Below, piece after piece: positions 24,802-33,689 of a stretch of 51,559 bases of DNA. The stretch is from Micrococcales bacterium. Its GTDB lineage: Bacteria; Actinomycetota; Actinomycetes; Actinomycetales; CAWJMD01. Under the pieces are notes generated by a model, which worked only from the letters and a program-made list of their open reading frames with translations, was not told the DNA's origin and made no database searches. Numbering within the stretch: the stretch's first letter is position 1; each line of letters begins with the position of its first letter. Made by a program: the position numbers and the translations under genes. The stretch covers positions 1 to 51,559 of the forward strand of contig PDSI01000115.1 in NCBI GenBank assembly GCA_002748415.1, written 5' to 3'.

Positions 24802-25617
24802 TTAAGGCAAGACAGCGAGATAGAGCGAATCGACACGCGCGGCTTGTGTTATTGCGGTGACAGAACCACGGGGAACGGCAAGCACAACGCTGCGTTGCTC
24901 CGGCGGTATGCGGTCCCACGCCGCGGTTCCTGCAGTTTCCGGGGGTACCAGCACGATCGCCGGAACAGTCTGCGGTTCAGTAGGTCCGGCAGCGTTCGCG
25001 AACGCGCTGCCTTCGTTCGCCGTCACGCTGGCGGCACCGGTGCCGGAACCGTGCGTGAGATCAATAGCGTGCCTGGTCTGCGCGGCCGGAGGCGGGAGGA
25101 TCGCCAGGACCGCTGTTCCAGTATTCAACAACTCCGCAGGCGTGTTCCCCGAAACGGGCACCGGGAGAGCAATGTGCCCGGGTGGCAGCGCTTTCTCTTT
25201 CGTCAGTGCATTGTTGACGGTCCGTGGCGGGGTGAAGGGCTCGCCGCGTAAGACCGGTACCGACGTCCGTTTTCCGACGAGATCATCGAACGCCAGCGTG
25301 TCCGGCACGACAGCGGTCGCCGGAAAGCGGTGCTCGGTCAGATCGGCCGTGGTCACGAGGTGTCCGGCGGCCAGGTCCCGCGCCGCGACCACGACGGCCC
25401 GTTCATGCCGGGACCCTGTGACGGCGCTGGCCAGCATGGCCCCGGCCAGCCCCACCAGTAATGCCGCCACAATCCGGCCGTACCGGTAGCGCCATCGGTC
25501 GAGCGCCGTCCGCACCGGGCCCGCTCGCAGCGGGCCCAGACGCGCTGGTGGGTCGCTGTCCGGCTCCCCTGCCGCGGGGGCAGTGGGCCTGCGGGTCAGG
25601 CGGTGCAGGATGCTCAC
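24802..25617 (-). CDS. SAF-domain membrane protein (CpaB/RcpC-like)
   Basis: A 271-residue protein: cytoplasmic basic N-terminus, one helix (IVAALLVGLAGAMLASAV), then a SAF domain (VVVAARDLAAGHLVTTADL, LVGKRTSVPVLRGEPF) like that of CpaB/RcpC in Flp pilus systems. No pilus genes are close. The same gene stands between mscL and FmdB in many Actinobacteria; its role is unknown. GTG start supported by TAGCCT six bases upstream. Confidence 0.85.
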   Translation of the reverse strand: MSILHRLTRRPTAPAAGEPDSDPPARLGPLRAGPVRTALDRWRYRYGRIVAALLVGLAGAMLASAVTGSRHERAVVVAARDLAAGHLVTTADLTEHRFPATAVVPDTLAFDDLVGKRTSVPVLRGEPFTPPRTVNNALTKEKALPPGHIALPVPVSGNTPAELLNTGTAVLAILPPPAAQTRHAIDLTHGSGTGAASVTANEGSAFANAAGPTEPQTVPAIVLVPPETAGTAAWDRIPPEQRSVVLAVPRGSVTAITQAARVDSLYLAVLP

Positions 25618-25623
25618 GGGCCG

Positions 25624-25629
25624 AGGCTA
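25624..25629 (-). promoter_or_regulatory. -10 box TAGCCT of the SAF gene
   Basis: TAGCCT-N6-GTG on the minus strand. It suggests the SAF gene is transcribed separately from FmdB upstream. Confidence 0.5.
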
Positions 25630-25754
25630 GGCGGCACCTTGTACGGTCGGCTCGCGTTCGAGCCCGGTTGTGGATAGCGAGGGCGCTAATCGGACTGTGC
25701 GCAACCGTCGTGCGGCCGTCGCTCGCCCGCGCCGGCCGGTCTGGCATGCCGGTC

Positions 25755-26177
25755 TCAGGCCGATCGAGCCGCGGCAGACCCCGAGGATCCGGAGGACCCG
25801 GTTGAATTGCCGGTCGAGGCCGACGAGCCGCCGGCACCCGGCGAATCCGCCGAGCGGCTGGACCCGGTGCCGGCCGCTCGGCTGGAGCCTGAGCCGGCAG
25901 AGTCCTTCGACCCCCCGGGTTTGCCGGCGCCGGAGGAGCCGCTGCCGTTCGCGGAATCGGTGGAGGGCTGGGAGCCGTTGGACGATGTCCTGGCCATGGA
26001 GTCGCGGGAGTCGGTGCGGTAGAAACCGGACCCCTTGAACACGATACCGACGCTGTTGAAGACCTTGCGTAGCGCGCCTTCGCACTGCGGGCAGATCTCC
26101 AGCGCGGGATCACTGAACGCCTGGCGTTCCTCGAACTGGTGCCCGCATGCGGTGCAGGCGTAGACGTAGACGGGCAC
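25755..26177 (-). CDS. FmdB-family zinc-ribbon protein with disordered tail
   Basis: A 140-residue protein. The first 60 residues are an FmdB/CxxC zinc ribbon: VYACTACGHQFE and EICPQCEG give two CxxC pairs. The rest is a Ser/Gly/Ala low-complexity tail. The positional equivalent in M. tuberculosis, Rv0991c (Ruc), is a zinc-binding, redox-controlled chaperone that works with DnaK and also has a disordered tail. A similar role here is inferred. The start is GTG 26177 with an excellent GGAGG site six bases before it. Confidence 0.9.
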   Translation of the reverse strand: MPVYVYACTACGHQFEERQAFSDPALEICPQCEGALRKVFNSVGIVFKGSGFYRTDSRDSMARTSSNGSQPSTDSANGSGSSGAGKPGGSKDSAGSGSSRAAGTGSSRSADSPGAGGSSASTGNSTGSSGSSGSAAARSA

Positions 26178-26349
26178 GGATCCTCCGGAGGTGTGAACGC
26201 CGGCGACGGCCCCGCCGCTGGCACTCGGGTGTGTCGAGTGCTAATTCTATCGCGTTCCGGCGTCTCCCGCTGCTGGCGCCGACAACCCCCTCGCCGCTGC
26301 CCGGTCAGGGCGCCCCGCGTGCCGATGCGCGAGCCCGCCCGTCGGTGGT

Positions 26350-26355
26350 TACTCT
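26350..26355 (+). promoter_or_regulatory. -10 box TACTCT of the penicillin acylase gene
   Basis: TACTCT-N6-GTG 26362. No recognisable -35 box. Confidence 0.5.
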
Positions 26356-26361
26356 TCTGGA

Positions 26362-28992
26362 GTGCAGCCCGGCCCTCGCCTGAAGAGATTCTTCGTCGTC
26401 CTCGTGGGTCTGATCACCGCCACCGCCGTTGTGGCCGGGATGGCATCGGCACTCACCATCCGCCGTGCGCTGCCGGACTATTCGGGCACGGTGCCGGTGC
26501 CGGGCCTGACCAGTTCGGTCAAGGTCCAGCGTGACGAACTCGGCGTTCCGCACGTCTTCGCCGACAATGCCGCCGACCTCTTCTTCGCCCAGGGCTACGT
26601 GCAGGCCCAAGACCGGTTCTTCCAGATGGACTACCGCAGGCACCTGACGGCGGGACGCCTGTCCGAACTGGTCGGAGCCGACGAGGAAGCACTGGCCAGC
26701 GACATCGCGGTGCGCACCATGGGCTGGCGCCGGGTGGCCGAGGAAGAACTACAGACCCTCTCGCCGCAGAGCCGCCAGTACCTGCAGTCCTATGCGGACG
26801 GGGTGAACGCCTACATCGGTGACCGTTCCCCGAGCGAACTGTCGGCCTCCTACGTGGCGCTGGAACTGCGGGTGGATCTGCCCCGCATCGAACCGTGGTC
26901 CCCCGTGGACTCGCTGGCCTGGCTGAAGGCAGTGGCATGGGAACTACGGGGCGGCTACACCGCCGAACTCGGCCGTGGTCTGGCCTACGGAGCCGTGAAC
27001 GGGCAGATCAACTTGGTCAACACGCTGTTCCCCAGCTACCCCTACGACCAGCATTCCCCGGTGCTACGATCCGCCGCCCACTCGGGGACCGCGGCAGGAG
27101 TGGCCGCAGAGGCCACCGCGGCGTTGGCCGAGCCGGCCGCGCAGAACGCGTTGGACCGGGCCGGGACGGCGTTGTCTGCGATCCCGGGCAGCCAGGGCGT
27201 CGGCGCGGGCGTGGGTTCCAACGCTGTGGTCGTCTCCGGTCAGCACACCGAGTCAGGCCTACCGCTGCTGGCCAACGACCCGCATCTGCGTTCCGGGGTG
27301 CCCGGTTTGTGGACCCAGGTCGGCCTGCACTGCCGCGAAGTGGATGACGACTGTCCGTTCGACGTCTCCGGGTTCACCTTCGCCGGCTACCCCGGCGTGG
27401 TGATCGGACAGAACAGTTCGATCGCATGGGGCTTCGCCCACCTGTCGGCGGATGTGACCGACCTGTTCCTGGAGCAGGTCGACGGGCAGAACCGTGTCCG
27501 CCGCGGAGCCGGGTTCGAGCCGCTGTCCATTCGTGCGGAAACCATCAAGGTCACCGGTGGTGAGGACGTCAGCCTCACCGTTCGGGCGTCCAGGCACGGG
27601 CCGCTGATCTCCGACCACGACGGCGTCGTCGCCAGCCTCGGCGGTTCAGCACCGGTGCCCAACAATTCCCCCGCCCGCGGAAGCGGGTACGAGGTAGCGC
27701 TCGCCTGGACCGCGCTGGAGCCCTCCCGTACCGCCGATGCGCTGTTCCAGGTGAACGCCGCCCAGACCTTCACCGAGTTCCGGGACGCCGCCCGGCTGTT
27801 CGACGTGCCCGCCCAGAACATGCTGTACGCGGACCGGGAGGGGGTCATCGGCTATCAGGCGCCGGGCCGGATCCCGATGCGCGCCACCGGCGCCGGGCTG
27901 GGCCAGGCCGACGGCAGCTGGCCGCGGCCGGGCTGGGATCCCGCCTGGGACTGGACCGGCTATGTCGCCTTCGAACGTATGCCGTACGCGCTCAACCCGC
28001 CGGAGGGTTTCGTCGTCGCGGCGAACCAACCCGTCACCCCCGCCTTGCAGGGCCCGCAACTGGGCCGTGATTTCGACTACGGCTACCGGGCCGAACGGCT
28101 ACGCACGATGCTGACCGAGCAGATCAATGGGCAGGACAAGATCAGCGTCCAGGATTTGCAGCGGATGCAGGTGGACACCCTCAGCCCGTCCGTCGGCTTC
28201 CTGTTGCCCTACCTGCAGAAGGCGCCGTTGCCTACATCCAGCCTCACCGGCCGCAATACCGCGGCGGTCAACGAGGACTTCATCCGGGAGGGCTTGGAGC
28301 TGCTGGAGAACTGGGACTACCGCCAGGACGCCGACTCACCGGCGGCCGCGTACTACAACGCGGTGTGGAGCAACCTGATGCGGCTGACGTTCTCCGACCA
28401 GCTGCCCGCCTCCGTCCCGCCCACCGGCAACGACCAGTGGGTCGAGGTGGTGCGCCGGTTGCTGGCCGATGAGAACAATCCGTTGTGGGACGACGCGCGC
28501 ACCGCCACCGTGGTGGAGACTCGCGACCTGATCCTGGGGGAGGCGCTGTACCTGGCTCGCCTGGAGCTGACCGCCACCCTGGGCAAGGACCCGCAGAGCT
28601 GGAGCTGGGGCAAGCTGCACCGGCTGCGGCTGCAGGCTCCTGCCGTGGGTGAGGGCGGCAGTCCCGGATTGGTCGAGGACCTGGTCAATATCGGCCCGGT
28701 CGCGGTCGACGGTGGTTCGGCGGCGGTCGACGCCACCTCCTGGTCGGCGGCGGCCGCGCAGGACTACGAGGTCATCTCCGTCCCATCGGCACGGCTGGTG
28801 GTGGACCTGGCTGATGCGGACGGGTCGACGTGGGTCAATCTGACCGGTGTCAGCGGACACCCGTGGAGCGGGCACTACGACGACCAGTTCGATGCGTGGC
28901 GCCGCGGCGAGCAGTACAGCTGGCCGTTCACCGCCCAAGTGGTCGACGCGGCAGCCGAGGACACCCTCACCCTGAAACCAGGCGGCGAATAG
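26362..28992 (+). CDS. Penicillin acylase-family Ntn hydrolase
   Basis: An 876-residue precursor. A signal or membrane anchor is at residues 8-32. The alpha part follows, then a spacer and the new N-terminus at S286 in AGVGSNAVVVSG, where Ntn hydrolases cut themselves to expose the catalytic Ser. Beta-chain landmarks are LLANDPHL, AGYPGVVIGQNSSIAWGF and VVAANQPVTP. Members cleave penicillins or acyl-homoserine lactones and other N-acyl compounds outside the cytoplasm. The true substrate is unknown. It sits between FmdB and 5-FCL, which are adjacent in mycobacteria, so it looks like an insertion. Confidence 0.93.
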   Translation: MQPGPRLKRFFVVLVGLITATAVVAGMASALTIRRALPDYSGTVPVPGLTSSVKVQRDELGVPHVFADNAADLFFAQGYVQAQDRFFQMDYRRHLTAGRLSELVGADEEALASDIAVRTMGWRRVAEEELQTLSPQSRQYLQSYADGVNAYIGDRSPSELSASYVALELRVDLPRIEPWSPVDSLAWLKAVAWELRGGYTAELGRGLAYGAVNGQINLVNTLFPSYPYDQHSPVLRSAAHSGTAAGVAAEATAALAEPAAQNALDRAGTALSAIPGSQGVGAGVGSNAVVVSGQHTESGLPLLANDPHLRSGVPGLWTQVGLHCREVDDDCPFDVSGFTFAGYPGVVIGQNSSIAWGFAHLSADVTDLFLEQVDGQNRVRRGAGFEPLSIRAETIKVTGGEDVSLTVRASRHGPLISDHDGVVASLGGSAPVPNNSPARGSGYEVALAWTALEPSRTADALFQVNAAQTFTEFRDAARLFDVPAQNMLYADREGVIGYQAPGRIPMRATGAGLGQADGSWPRPGWDPAWDWTGYVAFERMPYALNPPEGFVVAANQPVTPALQGPQLGRDFDYGYRAERLRTMLTEQINGQDKISVQDLQRMQVDTLSPSVGFLLPYLQKAPLPTSSLTGRNTAAVNEDFIREGLELLENWDYRQDADSPAAAYYNAVWSNLMRLTFSDQLPASVPPTGNDQWVEVVRRLLADENNPLWDDARTATVVETRDLILGEALYLARLELTATLGKDPQSWSWGKLHRLRLQAPAVGEGGSPGLVEDLVNIGPVAVDGGSAAVDATSWSAAAAQDYEVISVPSARLVVDLADADGSTWVNLTGVSGHPWSGHYDDQFDAWRRGEQYSWPFTAQVVDAAAEDTLTLKPGGE

Positions 28993-29000
28993 CCGGCCGC

Positions 29001-29046
29001 GCCCCTGCTCGACCGGTGGCCGGGCCCCTGCTCAACCGGTGGCCGG
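29001..29046. repeat. 23-bp tandem duplication over the 5-FCL stop codon
   Basis: Two 23-base copies (29001-29023 and 29024-29046) differ at one base. That base (A instead of G) creates the TGA stop of the minus-strand gene. Confidence 0.85.
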
Positions 29047-29691
29047 CCGGTACCCGCTGGGGGTGAGGATCCCGTCCATCCGCACGTCGTGCGCGGCCAC
29101 CGGAACGTCGTCCAGCACTTCGTCATCGTGGACCACCGCTACCAGTAGGGGGCGGGGGGAGCTGGGTAGGGATCCCAGCACCCGGTCGTAGAAGCCGCCG
29201 CCCTGACCCAAGCGGCCACCTCGACGGTCCACCGCGGTCGTCGGCACCAGCAGCACCTGGGCTCGGTTCGCGGGCAACGGCGGCCCGGTCGGCTCTATCA
29301 GCTGTTGACCGCTGGGCGTGCGAGTGCCGCGGGCGACGTTCCATCGGCCGTGTGGGCCGCGGTTCGCGGCGGCGAACTGCATCCGGGCCGTGCTGAACCG
29401 CGCTTCGGCCGGCGCCATCGAGTCGGTCTTGAGCCGGGGCAGCAGCACCGTGCCGCCCGCATCGGCCAGGAGGTCGTGGATCCCGGCACAATCCGGTTCG
29501 CCCGGCAACGCCAGGTAGCTGCCGACGCAGTCGGCCACGCTCCAGCGCGGGATGGTGGAAGCCTGGAAGGCCAGCGAGGCAGCGACGGCGGCCCGCTCAG
29601 CCGGCGTCCGGGCCGCCCGGGCAGCCCGGACGCGGGCACGAAGGTTGCGTTTGGCCGACTCGCCGGTTCGGCCTTCGGGCGCGTGCTTCAC
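29032..29691 (-). CDS. 5-formyltetrahydrofolate cyclo-ligase
   Basis: A 219-residue enzyme that uses ATP to convert 5-formyl-THF to 5,10-methenyl-THF. The C-terminal signature GRLGQGGGFYDRVL and the basic N-terminus (ESAKRNLRARVRAARAAR) are clear. GTG 29691 fits the family N-terminus; the frame is open beyond it. In mycobacteria galU and a moeA/glp gene follow divergently; here neither is present before rimJ. Confidence 0.93.
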   Translation of the reverse strand: MKHAPEGRTGESAKRNLRARVRAARAARTPAERAAVAASLAFQASTIPRWSVADCVGSYLALPGEPDCAGIHDLLADAGGTVLLPRLKTDSMAPAEARFSTARMQFAAANRGPHGRWNVARGTRTPSGQQLIEPTGPPLPANRAQVLLVPTTAVDRRGGRLGQGGGFYDRVLGSLPSSPRPLLVAVVHDDEVLDDVPVAAHDVRMDGILTPSGYRPATG

Positions 29692-29975
29692 CCGGCCAGC
29701 CTGCCCGATACTCCGCCGGCGTGCTAGAACCCGATGAGCACGCCAACCGGTATACCTACCTGGACGACAACGGCCACGGGAGCACTCGTTGCGGCAAGCG
29801 GCCATAATGCCCTGGTGGGCACCCGCGTTGATCATGAGTCGACCGTCAACCGTGCGCGGGTCGTCGTCGCCTGCACCAAGGCGGCTGCTGGACAGTACGA
29901 GGGCAGGGCCTGGCCGGGCGGCATCGCGCCGCCCCCGATGCAGCGGCTACGTGGTGGCGAGCACGGAGCAGGGCC

Positions 29976-30587
29976 ATGAGGTGGCCGGTCACGTTGGCCG
30001 AAGGCCCGGTGCAGTTGCGACCGTTGCGGCGCCGGGACGGCCGGACCTGGGTGCGGCTGCGGACGGAGAACCGGGACTGGCTGGCCCAATGGGAAGCGAC
30101 CAGCCCGCACGGTCTCTTACAGCCGCAGTCGTTCGGCTCGTTGGTGCGCCATCACGCCCAGCAGGCCCGCAACGGTATCGCGTTGCCGCTGGCGATCATC
30201 CTGGACGACGAGTTGGTGGGCCATGTAACGCTCGGCCCGATCACCTGGGGCTCGCTGCGATCCGGGGCCATCGGCTACTGGGTGTCCGAACATGTGGCCG
30301 GTCAAGGGGTGACTCCGACCGCGGTCGCACTGGTGACCGATCATGCTTTCCTGGAATGCGGCCTGCACCGGGTGGAGATCAACATCCGCCCGGAGAACAC
30401 GGCGAGCCTGCGGGTAGTGCAGAAGCTGGGCTTTCGCGACGAGGGAGTCCGGGAACGCTTCCTGCACATCGACGGCGGCTGGCGCGACCACCGGACCTTC
30501 GCGTTGACGACCGAAGACGTTCCCAACGGGATCATGCCGGCCTGGCGGGATCGGCTGTGGCGCAGCGGGGACCGGCTGGCGCCCTGA
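29976..30587 (+). CDS. rimJ: RimJ-like GNAT N-acetyltransferase
   Basis: A 203-residue GNAT-fold acetyltransferase. The acetyl-CoA loop reads VSEHVAGQGVTPTAVALVTDHAF (canonical Q/RxxGxG/A), and the later stretch IRPENTASLRVVQKLGFRDEG is typical of RimI/RimJ/RimL. It probably acetylates a ribosomal or other protein N-terminus. The preceding 284 bases hold no gene that I can recognise. GGAG lies about seven bases before the ATG. Confidence 0.9.
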   Translation: MRWPVTLAEGPVQLRPLRRRDGRTWVRLRTENRDWLAQWEATSPHGLLQPQSFGSLVRHHAQQARNGIALPLAIILDDELVGHVTLGPITWGSLRSGAIGYWVSEHVAGQGVTPTAVALVTDHAFLECGLHRVEINIRPENTASLRVVQKLGFRDEGVRERFLHIDGGWRDHRTFALTTEDVPNGIMPAWRDRLWRSGDRLAP

Positions 30588-30673
30588 GTGCTCGCGGTGA
30601 CTGGACCGGTGGGCGGAAAATGCCTCATGGGTGACACACCGTGAAAGTCCAGCTATTTCATGCTGCCCGACCG

Positions 30674-30679
30674 TAGGGT
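30674..30679 (+). promoter_or_regulatory. -10 box TAGGGT of the SepX/GlpR gene
   Basis: TAGGGT, seven bases, then GTG 30687. It fixes the start just before the first membrane helix. Confidence 0.5.
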
Positions 30680-30686
30680 TTCTCCC

Positions 30687-31847
30687 GTGGGCAGCAGCAT
30701 TATCTTCCTCATCGTTGTCGCCATCTGGGCTGCTTTCCTGCTTCCCGATCTTCAGCTGCGACGACATCAGTTGTCTCAGACCAGAGCTGCTGCCACGTTC
30801 ACCGGCGCGGCGCGACTTCTGCGCCGTAGCAACGACTCTGTGGACCATCCCCACGACTGGCCCGATGGTGAGTTCGACGTGGACCCCCGGCAGGGCCCGG
30901 TAAGGGGCGATGGGTCCCGGCCAGGTGGCGGAACGTCCAGCAGCGACGAGCGCCCCGCTTCGGCGCCCCGGGGCATCCGGGGCCGAGAACCGTTCCCGGT
31001 CTCCCGCGACGGCAGACCCGCCCCGCCTGTCGCCGCCCGCCCGGTGAAAGCCCAGCCGACGGTGGTGACGCGCGCCGGGCGATCTGCGCTCCTGGGGCTG
31101 CTGTTCGCCTCGTTGATCTCGGTGCCGGCGAGCGCGGTGGCCGCCGGTCTTGGCTACCTGGCATGGTGGCCGGTCGCCGTTGCCGGCATCGCGTTCCTCG
31201 TCGTCGTGATCGGACTGCGGCTGCGGGCGCGGTGGATGCGCCGGCGGTCGAACCGGCAGGCCCGCCGGTTCCCCTCCGGTGGCAGGCATCTGGCCGCCGA
31301 ACGACGCAGTCGCTGGTCGCTGTCGCCCCGGCATCGTGGTGTGGGGACAGCCCGGGCCGACGTGGCGCCTCAGCCGGCCGGCCCGGTGCGGGATCGGCGG
31401 ATTCCGGCCGGGGAACCCGAGATCGGTCAGGCGGTCACCTCGGCCGCTGGTGGTGTTGAGGTTGTTGCGGCCACCGGCGAAACGGTGATCGACCTGCGCG
31501 GTCACGACGAGACCACAGCGGGACAGTCCGTTGCTGACAAAGCGGACCGAGTCTTCGACCTGCGCGATCCGGTGGCTGCCGAACACCCCACCCGTGAGGC
31601 CCCGCGGCCGTCGCCGGCAACCATCGAGACGGTCGCACCGGTGCAGCCCGCACCGTGGACCCCGCAACCGGTTCCGGAGCCCTCGTACCGGCGCAAGCCG
31701 TCGTTGCCGGAGCCGTCGCAACCGCAACCGCTGCTGGACGCCAGGAGCGCCGCTCAGGTGCCGGCGCTGGGTGCCGAACCGCAGCACGACCCGTTCGCGG
31801 ACCTGTTGAGCGAGGGGGAGGACGATCCTCAGTCTCAGACCGGTTGA
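30687..31847 (+). CDS. SepX/GlpR-family cell-division membrane protein
   Basis: A 386-residue protein. Helix 1 begins almost at once (SSIIFLIVVAIWAAFLLPDL), followed by QLRRHQLSQTRAA, a conserved-looking stretch after the helix. Two more helices are at about residues 130-185. The rest is a long Pro/Arg/Ala-rich disordered region ending in an acidic tail (DPFADLLSEGEDD). Position after rimJ and architecture match M. tuberculosis Rv0996, Streptomyces SepX and Corynebacterium GlpR, membrane partners of the divisome and of the MoeA-like protein Glp. A short VIDLRG segment recurs as VFDLRD and may be a binding motif. Confidence 0.8.
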   Translation: MGSSIIFLIVVAIWAAFLLPDLQLRRHQLSQTRAAATFTGAARLLRRSNDSVDHPHDWPDGEFDVDPRQGPVRGDGSRPGGGTSSSDERPASAPRGIRGREPFPVSRDGRPAPPVAARPVKAQPTVVTRAGRSALLGLLFASLISVPASAVAAGLGYLAWWPVAVAGIAFLVVVIGLRLRARWMRRRSNRQARRFPSGGRHLAAERRSRWSLSPRHRGVGTARADVAPQPAGPVRDRRIPAGEPEIGQAVTSAAGGVEVVAATGETVIDLRGHDETTAGQSVADKADRVFDLRDPVAAEHPTREAPRPSPATIETVAPVQPAPWTPQPVPEPSYRRKPSLPEPSQPQPLLDARSAAQVPALGAEPQHDPFADLLSEGEDDPQSQTG

Positions 31848-31882
31848 GCCGAGCCCGTATCGTGGCGGCGGGTCCGCAGCGA

Positions 31883-31888
31883 TACGCT
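31883..31888 (+). promoter_or_regulatory. -10 box TACGCT of the GH13 gene
   Basis: TACGCT, seven bases, then ATG 31896. The same box and spacing occur before metG. Confidence 0.5.
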
Positions 31889-31895
31889 CAGCGGC

Positions 31896-33158
31896 ATGAG
31901 GGGACCACATTGGGCACGGCACGCGATGTTCTGGCATGTGTATCCGCTGGGTTTTTCCGGTGCGCCGATGGACGGTCAGCCGGCCGACCCGCAACCTCGG
32001 CTGCGGCGGCTGTTGGATTGGCTGGACTACGCCGTGGAATTGGGCGTCTCCGGGTTGCTGTTGGGCCCGGTCTTCGCTTCCAGCACACACGGGTACGACA
32101 CCGTGGACCACTTCGCGGTCGATCCTCGGTTGGGCACCGATCAGGATTTCGACGACTTGGTCGCGGCATGCCACGACAAGGGCTTCACGGTGGTGCTGGA
32201 CGGGGTGTTCAGCCACGTCGGGCGCGAGCATCCAGCTTTCCGGCAGGTGCTGGCCGACGGGCCGGATGCCGACCTGGCGAGCTTGTTCGACATCGACTGG
32301 ACCTCCGAGGGCGGACCGTACCCGCAGTTCTTCGAGGGTCACGAGACGCTGGTTCGGCTGAACCATTCCGGCACGCAGTCGGTGGACTACGTGGTCGAGG
32401 TGATGACGCACTGGCTCCAACGCGGCGCCAACGGCTGGCGGCTGGACGCCGCGTACTCTGTGCCGCCGCCGTTCTGGGCCAAGGTGTTACCGCAGGTGCG
32501 AGCGGTGAACCCGGATGCGTGGATCCTGGGCGAGGTCATTCACGGCGACTACCCACGCATCGTGACCGAGTCGGGGATGGACAGCCTCACCCAGTACGAA
32601 CTGTGGAAGGCGATCTGGTCCAGTCTGAAGGACGAGAATTTCTACGAGCTGGATCACGCGCTGGACCGGCACAACGACTTCCTCAGCACGTTCACGCCGA
32701 ACACGTTCATCGGTAACCACGACGTGACCAGGATCGCCTCCCGGCTGGGCACCCACGCTGCCACACTGGCGCTGTCCGTCCTGATGACGGTCGGCGGTAT
32801 CCCGTCGATCTACTACGGCGACGAACGAGGTATGACGGGGGAGAAGGAGGAGCGTCCCGGCGGCGACGACGCGGTGCGCCCCCAGTTCCCGGCCACCGGG
32901 GCCGAGGCGGCGAAGATCGGCGGTGAGCAGGGGCAGCGGGTGTACCGGGAGTACCAGGAGCTCATCGGACTGCGCCGCCGCAACGACTGGCTGGTGACTG
33001 CCCGAACCGAGGCACTGTCCGTGCAGAACACCCACTACCGGTACCGGGTCAGGTCCGAGAGCGGCCGGCAATACCTGGAGGTGGAGCTCGACCTCGGAAA
33101 CGGTGGTTCCGTGCGGATTTTCGATGCGGAGGGCAACGTGTTGTGGTCGCACGGATGA
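31896..33158 (+). CDS. GH13 alpha-amylase-family glycosidase
   Basis: A 420-residue cytosolic-looking enzyme with no signal. The GH13 conserved regions are in order: DGVFSHVG (region I), GWRLDAAY with the nucleophile Asp (region II), ILGEVI with the acid/base Glu (region III), and FIGNHDVTRI (region IV). The C-terminal beta domain is short. Specificity (alpha-glucan, trehalose- or sucrose-type substrate) cannot be told. It could process sugars brought in by the MsiK-type system, but that is only a guess. Confidence 0.92.
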   Translation: MRGPHWARHAMFWHVYPLGFSGAPMDGQPADPQPRLRRLLDWLDYAVELGVSGLLLGPVFASSTHGYDTVDHFAVDPRLGTDQDFDDLVAACHDKGFTVVLDGVFSHVGREHPAFRQVLADGPDADLASLFDIDWTSEGGPYPQFFEGHETLVRLNHSGTQSVDYVVEVMTHWLQRGANGWRLDAAYSVPPPFWAKVLPQVRAVNPDAWILGEVIHGDYPRIVTESGMDSLTQYELWKAIWSSLKDENFYELDHALDRHNDFLSTFTPNTFIGNHDVTRIASRLGTHAATLALSVLMTVGGIPSIYYGDERGMTGEKEERPGGDDAVRPQFPATGAEAAKIGGEQGQRVYREYQELIGLRRRNDWLVTARTEALSVQNTHYRYRVRSESGRQYLEVELDLGNGGSVRIFDAEGNVLWSHG

Positions 33159-33374
33159 ATCGACGGATTGGTTCAGGCACCGACCTTGCGCAGGGGTCCT
33201 GACGCGGGAGGTGCCACTGGTAGCAGGCCAGACCGTGTTCGAAGAATCCGAGCCACGTTCGCCTTTTCTCGGGTGGTGGTCGTCCTGGGTGGCAGGGTCG
33301 AGCCTGTCCGAGTTGTCTGCTGTGGTGCGCATCGTCGGGTGGGGAGAGAAGCGCCGAAAGCGGTCATCCTGGAC

Positions 33375-33454
33375 CCTATGGCGCTGTTGGGGTACGTCGG
33401 GTAGCGGCGCGCCGGCGCCATACGTCCCCTAACGGCGCCATAGGGGTCGATATG
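33375..33454 (-). repeat. 80-bp palindromic dispersed element, copy A
   Basis: About 92% identical (six differences by hand count) to 51106-51185 in reverse orientation. The whole unit folds on itself around 33411-33414. The inner stem pairs 33406-33410 with 33415-33419, and outer arms carry CCCTATGGCGC on both sides. No open frame and no transposase lie inside. Confidence 0.85.
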
Positions 33455-33689
33455 GGTGGTGTGGGCGGGGGTGGCCGCAGTATTGATTGAGCCGAGCGGA
33501 CAACACAACTGGCGGCGAGGGAAGGGTCGCCGCTTCGGATGTACGTAGTAGGGCGGTACTTCGAGGCTGGGGGCGCGGACAGACCGCCGCCGACCCCGTA
33601 CCTGACGACGTCCGCGACATCCTGACCGCCACCGGCGCAGCTCGGCCTACAGGCCAGAACAGCACGAGTCAGGCCAGACCAGGAAGCCC

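Noticed and set aside
30117..32420. A 767-codon minus-strand frame across rimJ, sepX/glpR and the GH13 gene
   Set aside because: It is opposite to three recognisable genes and has shadow-type composition.
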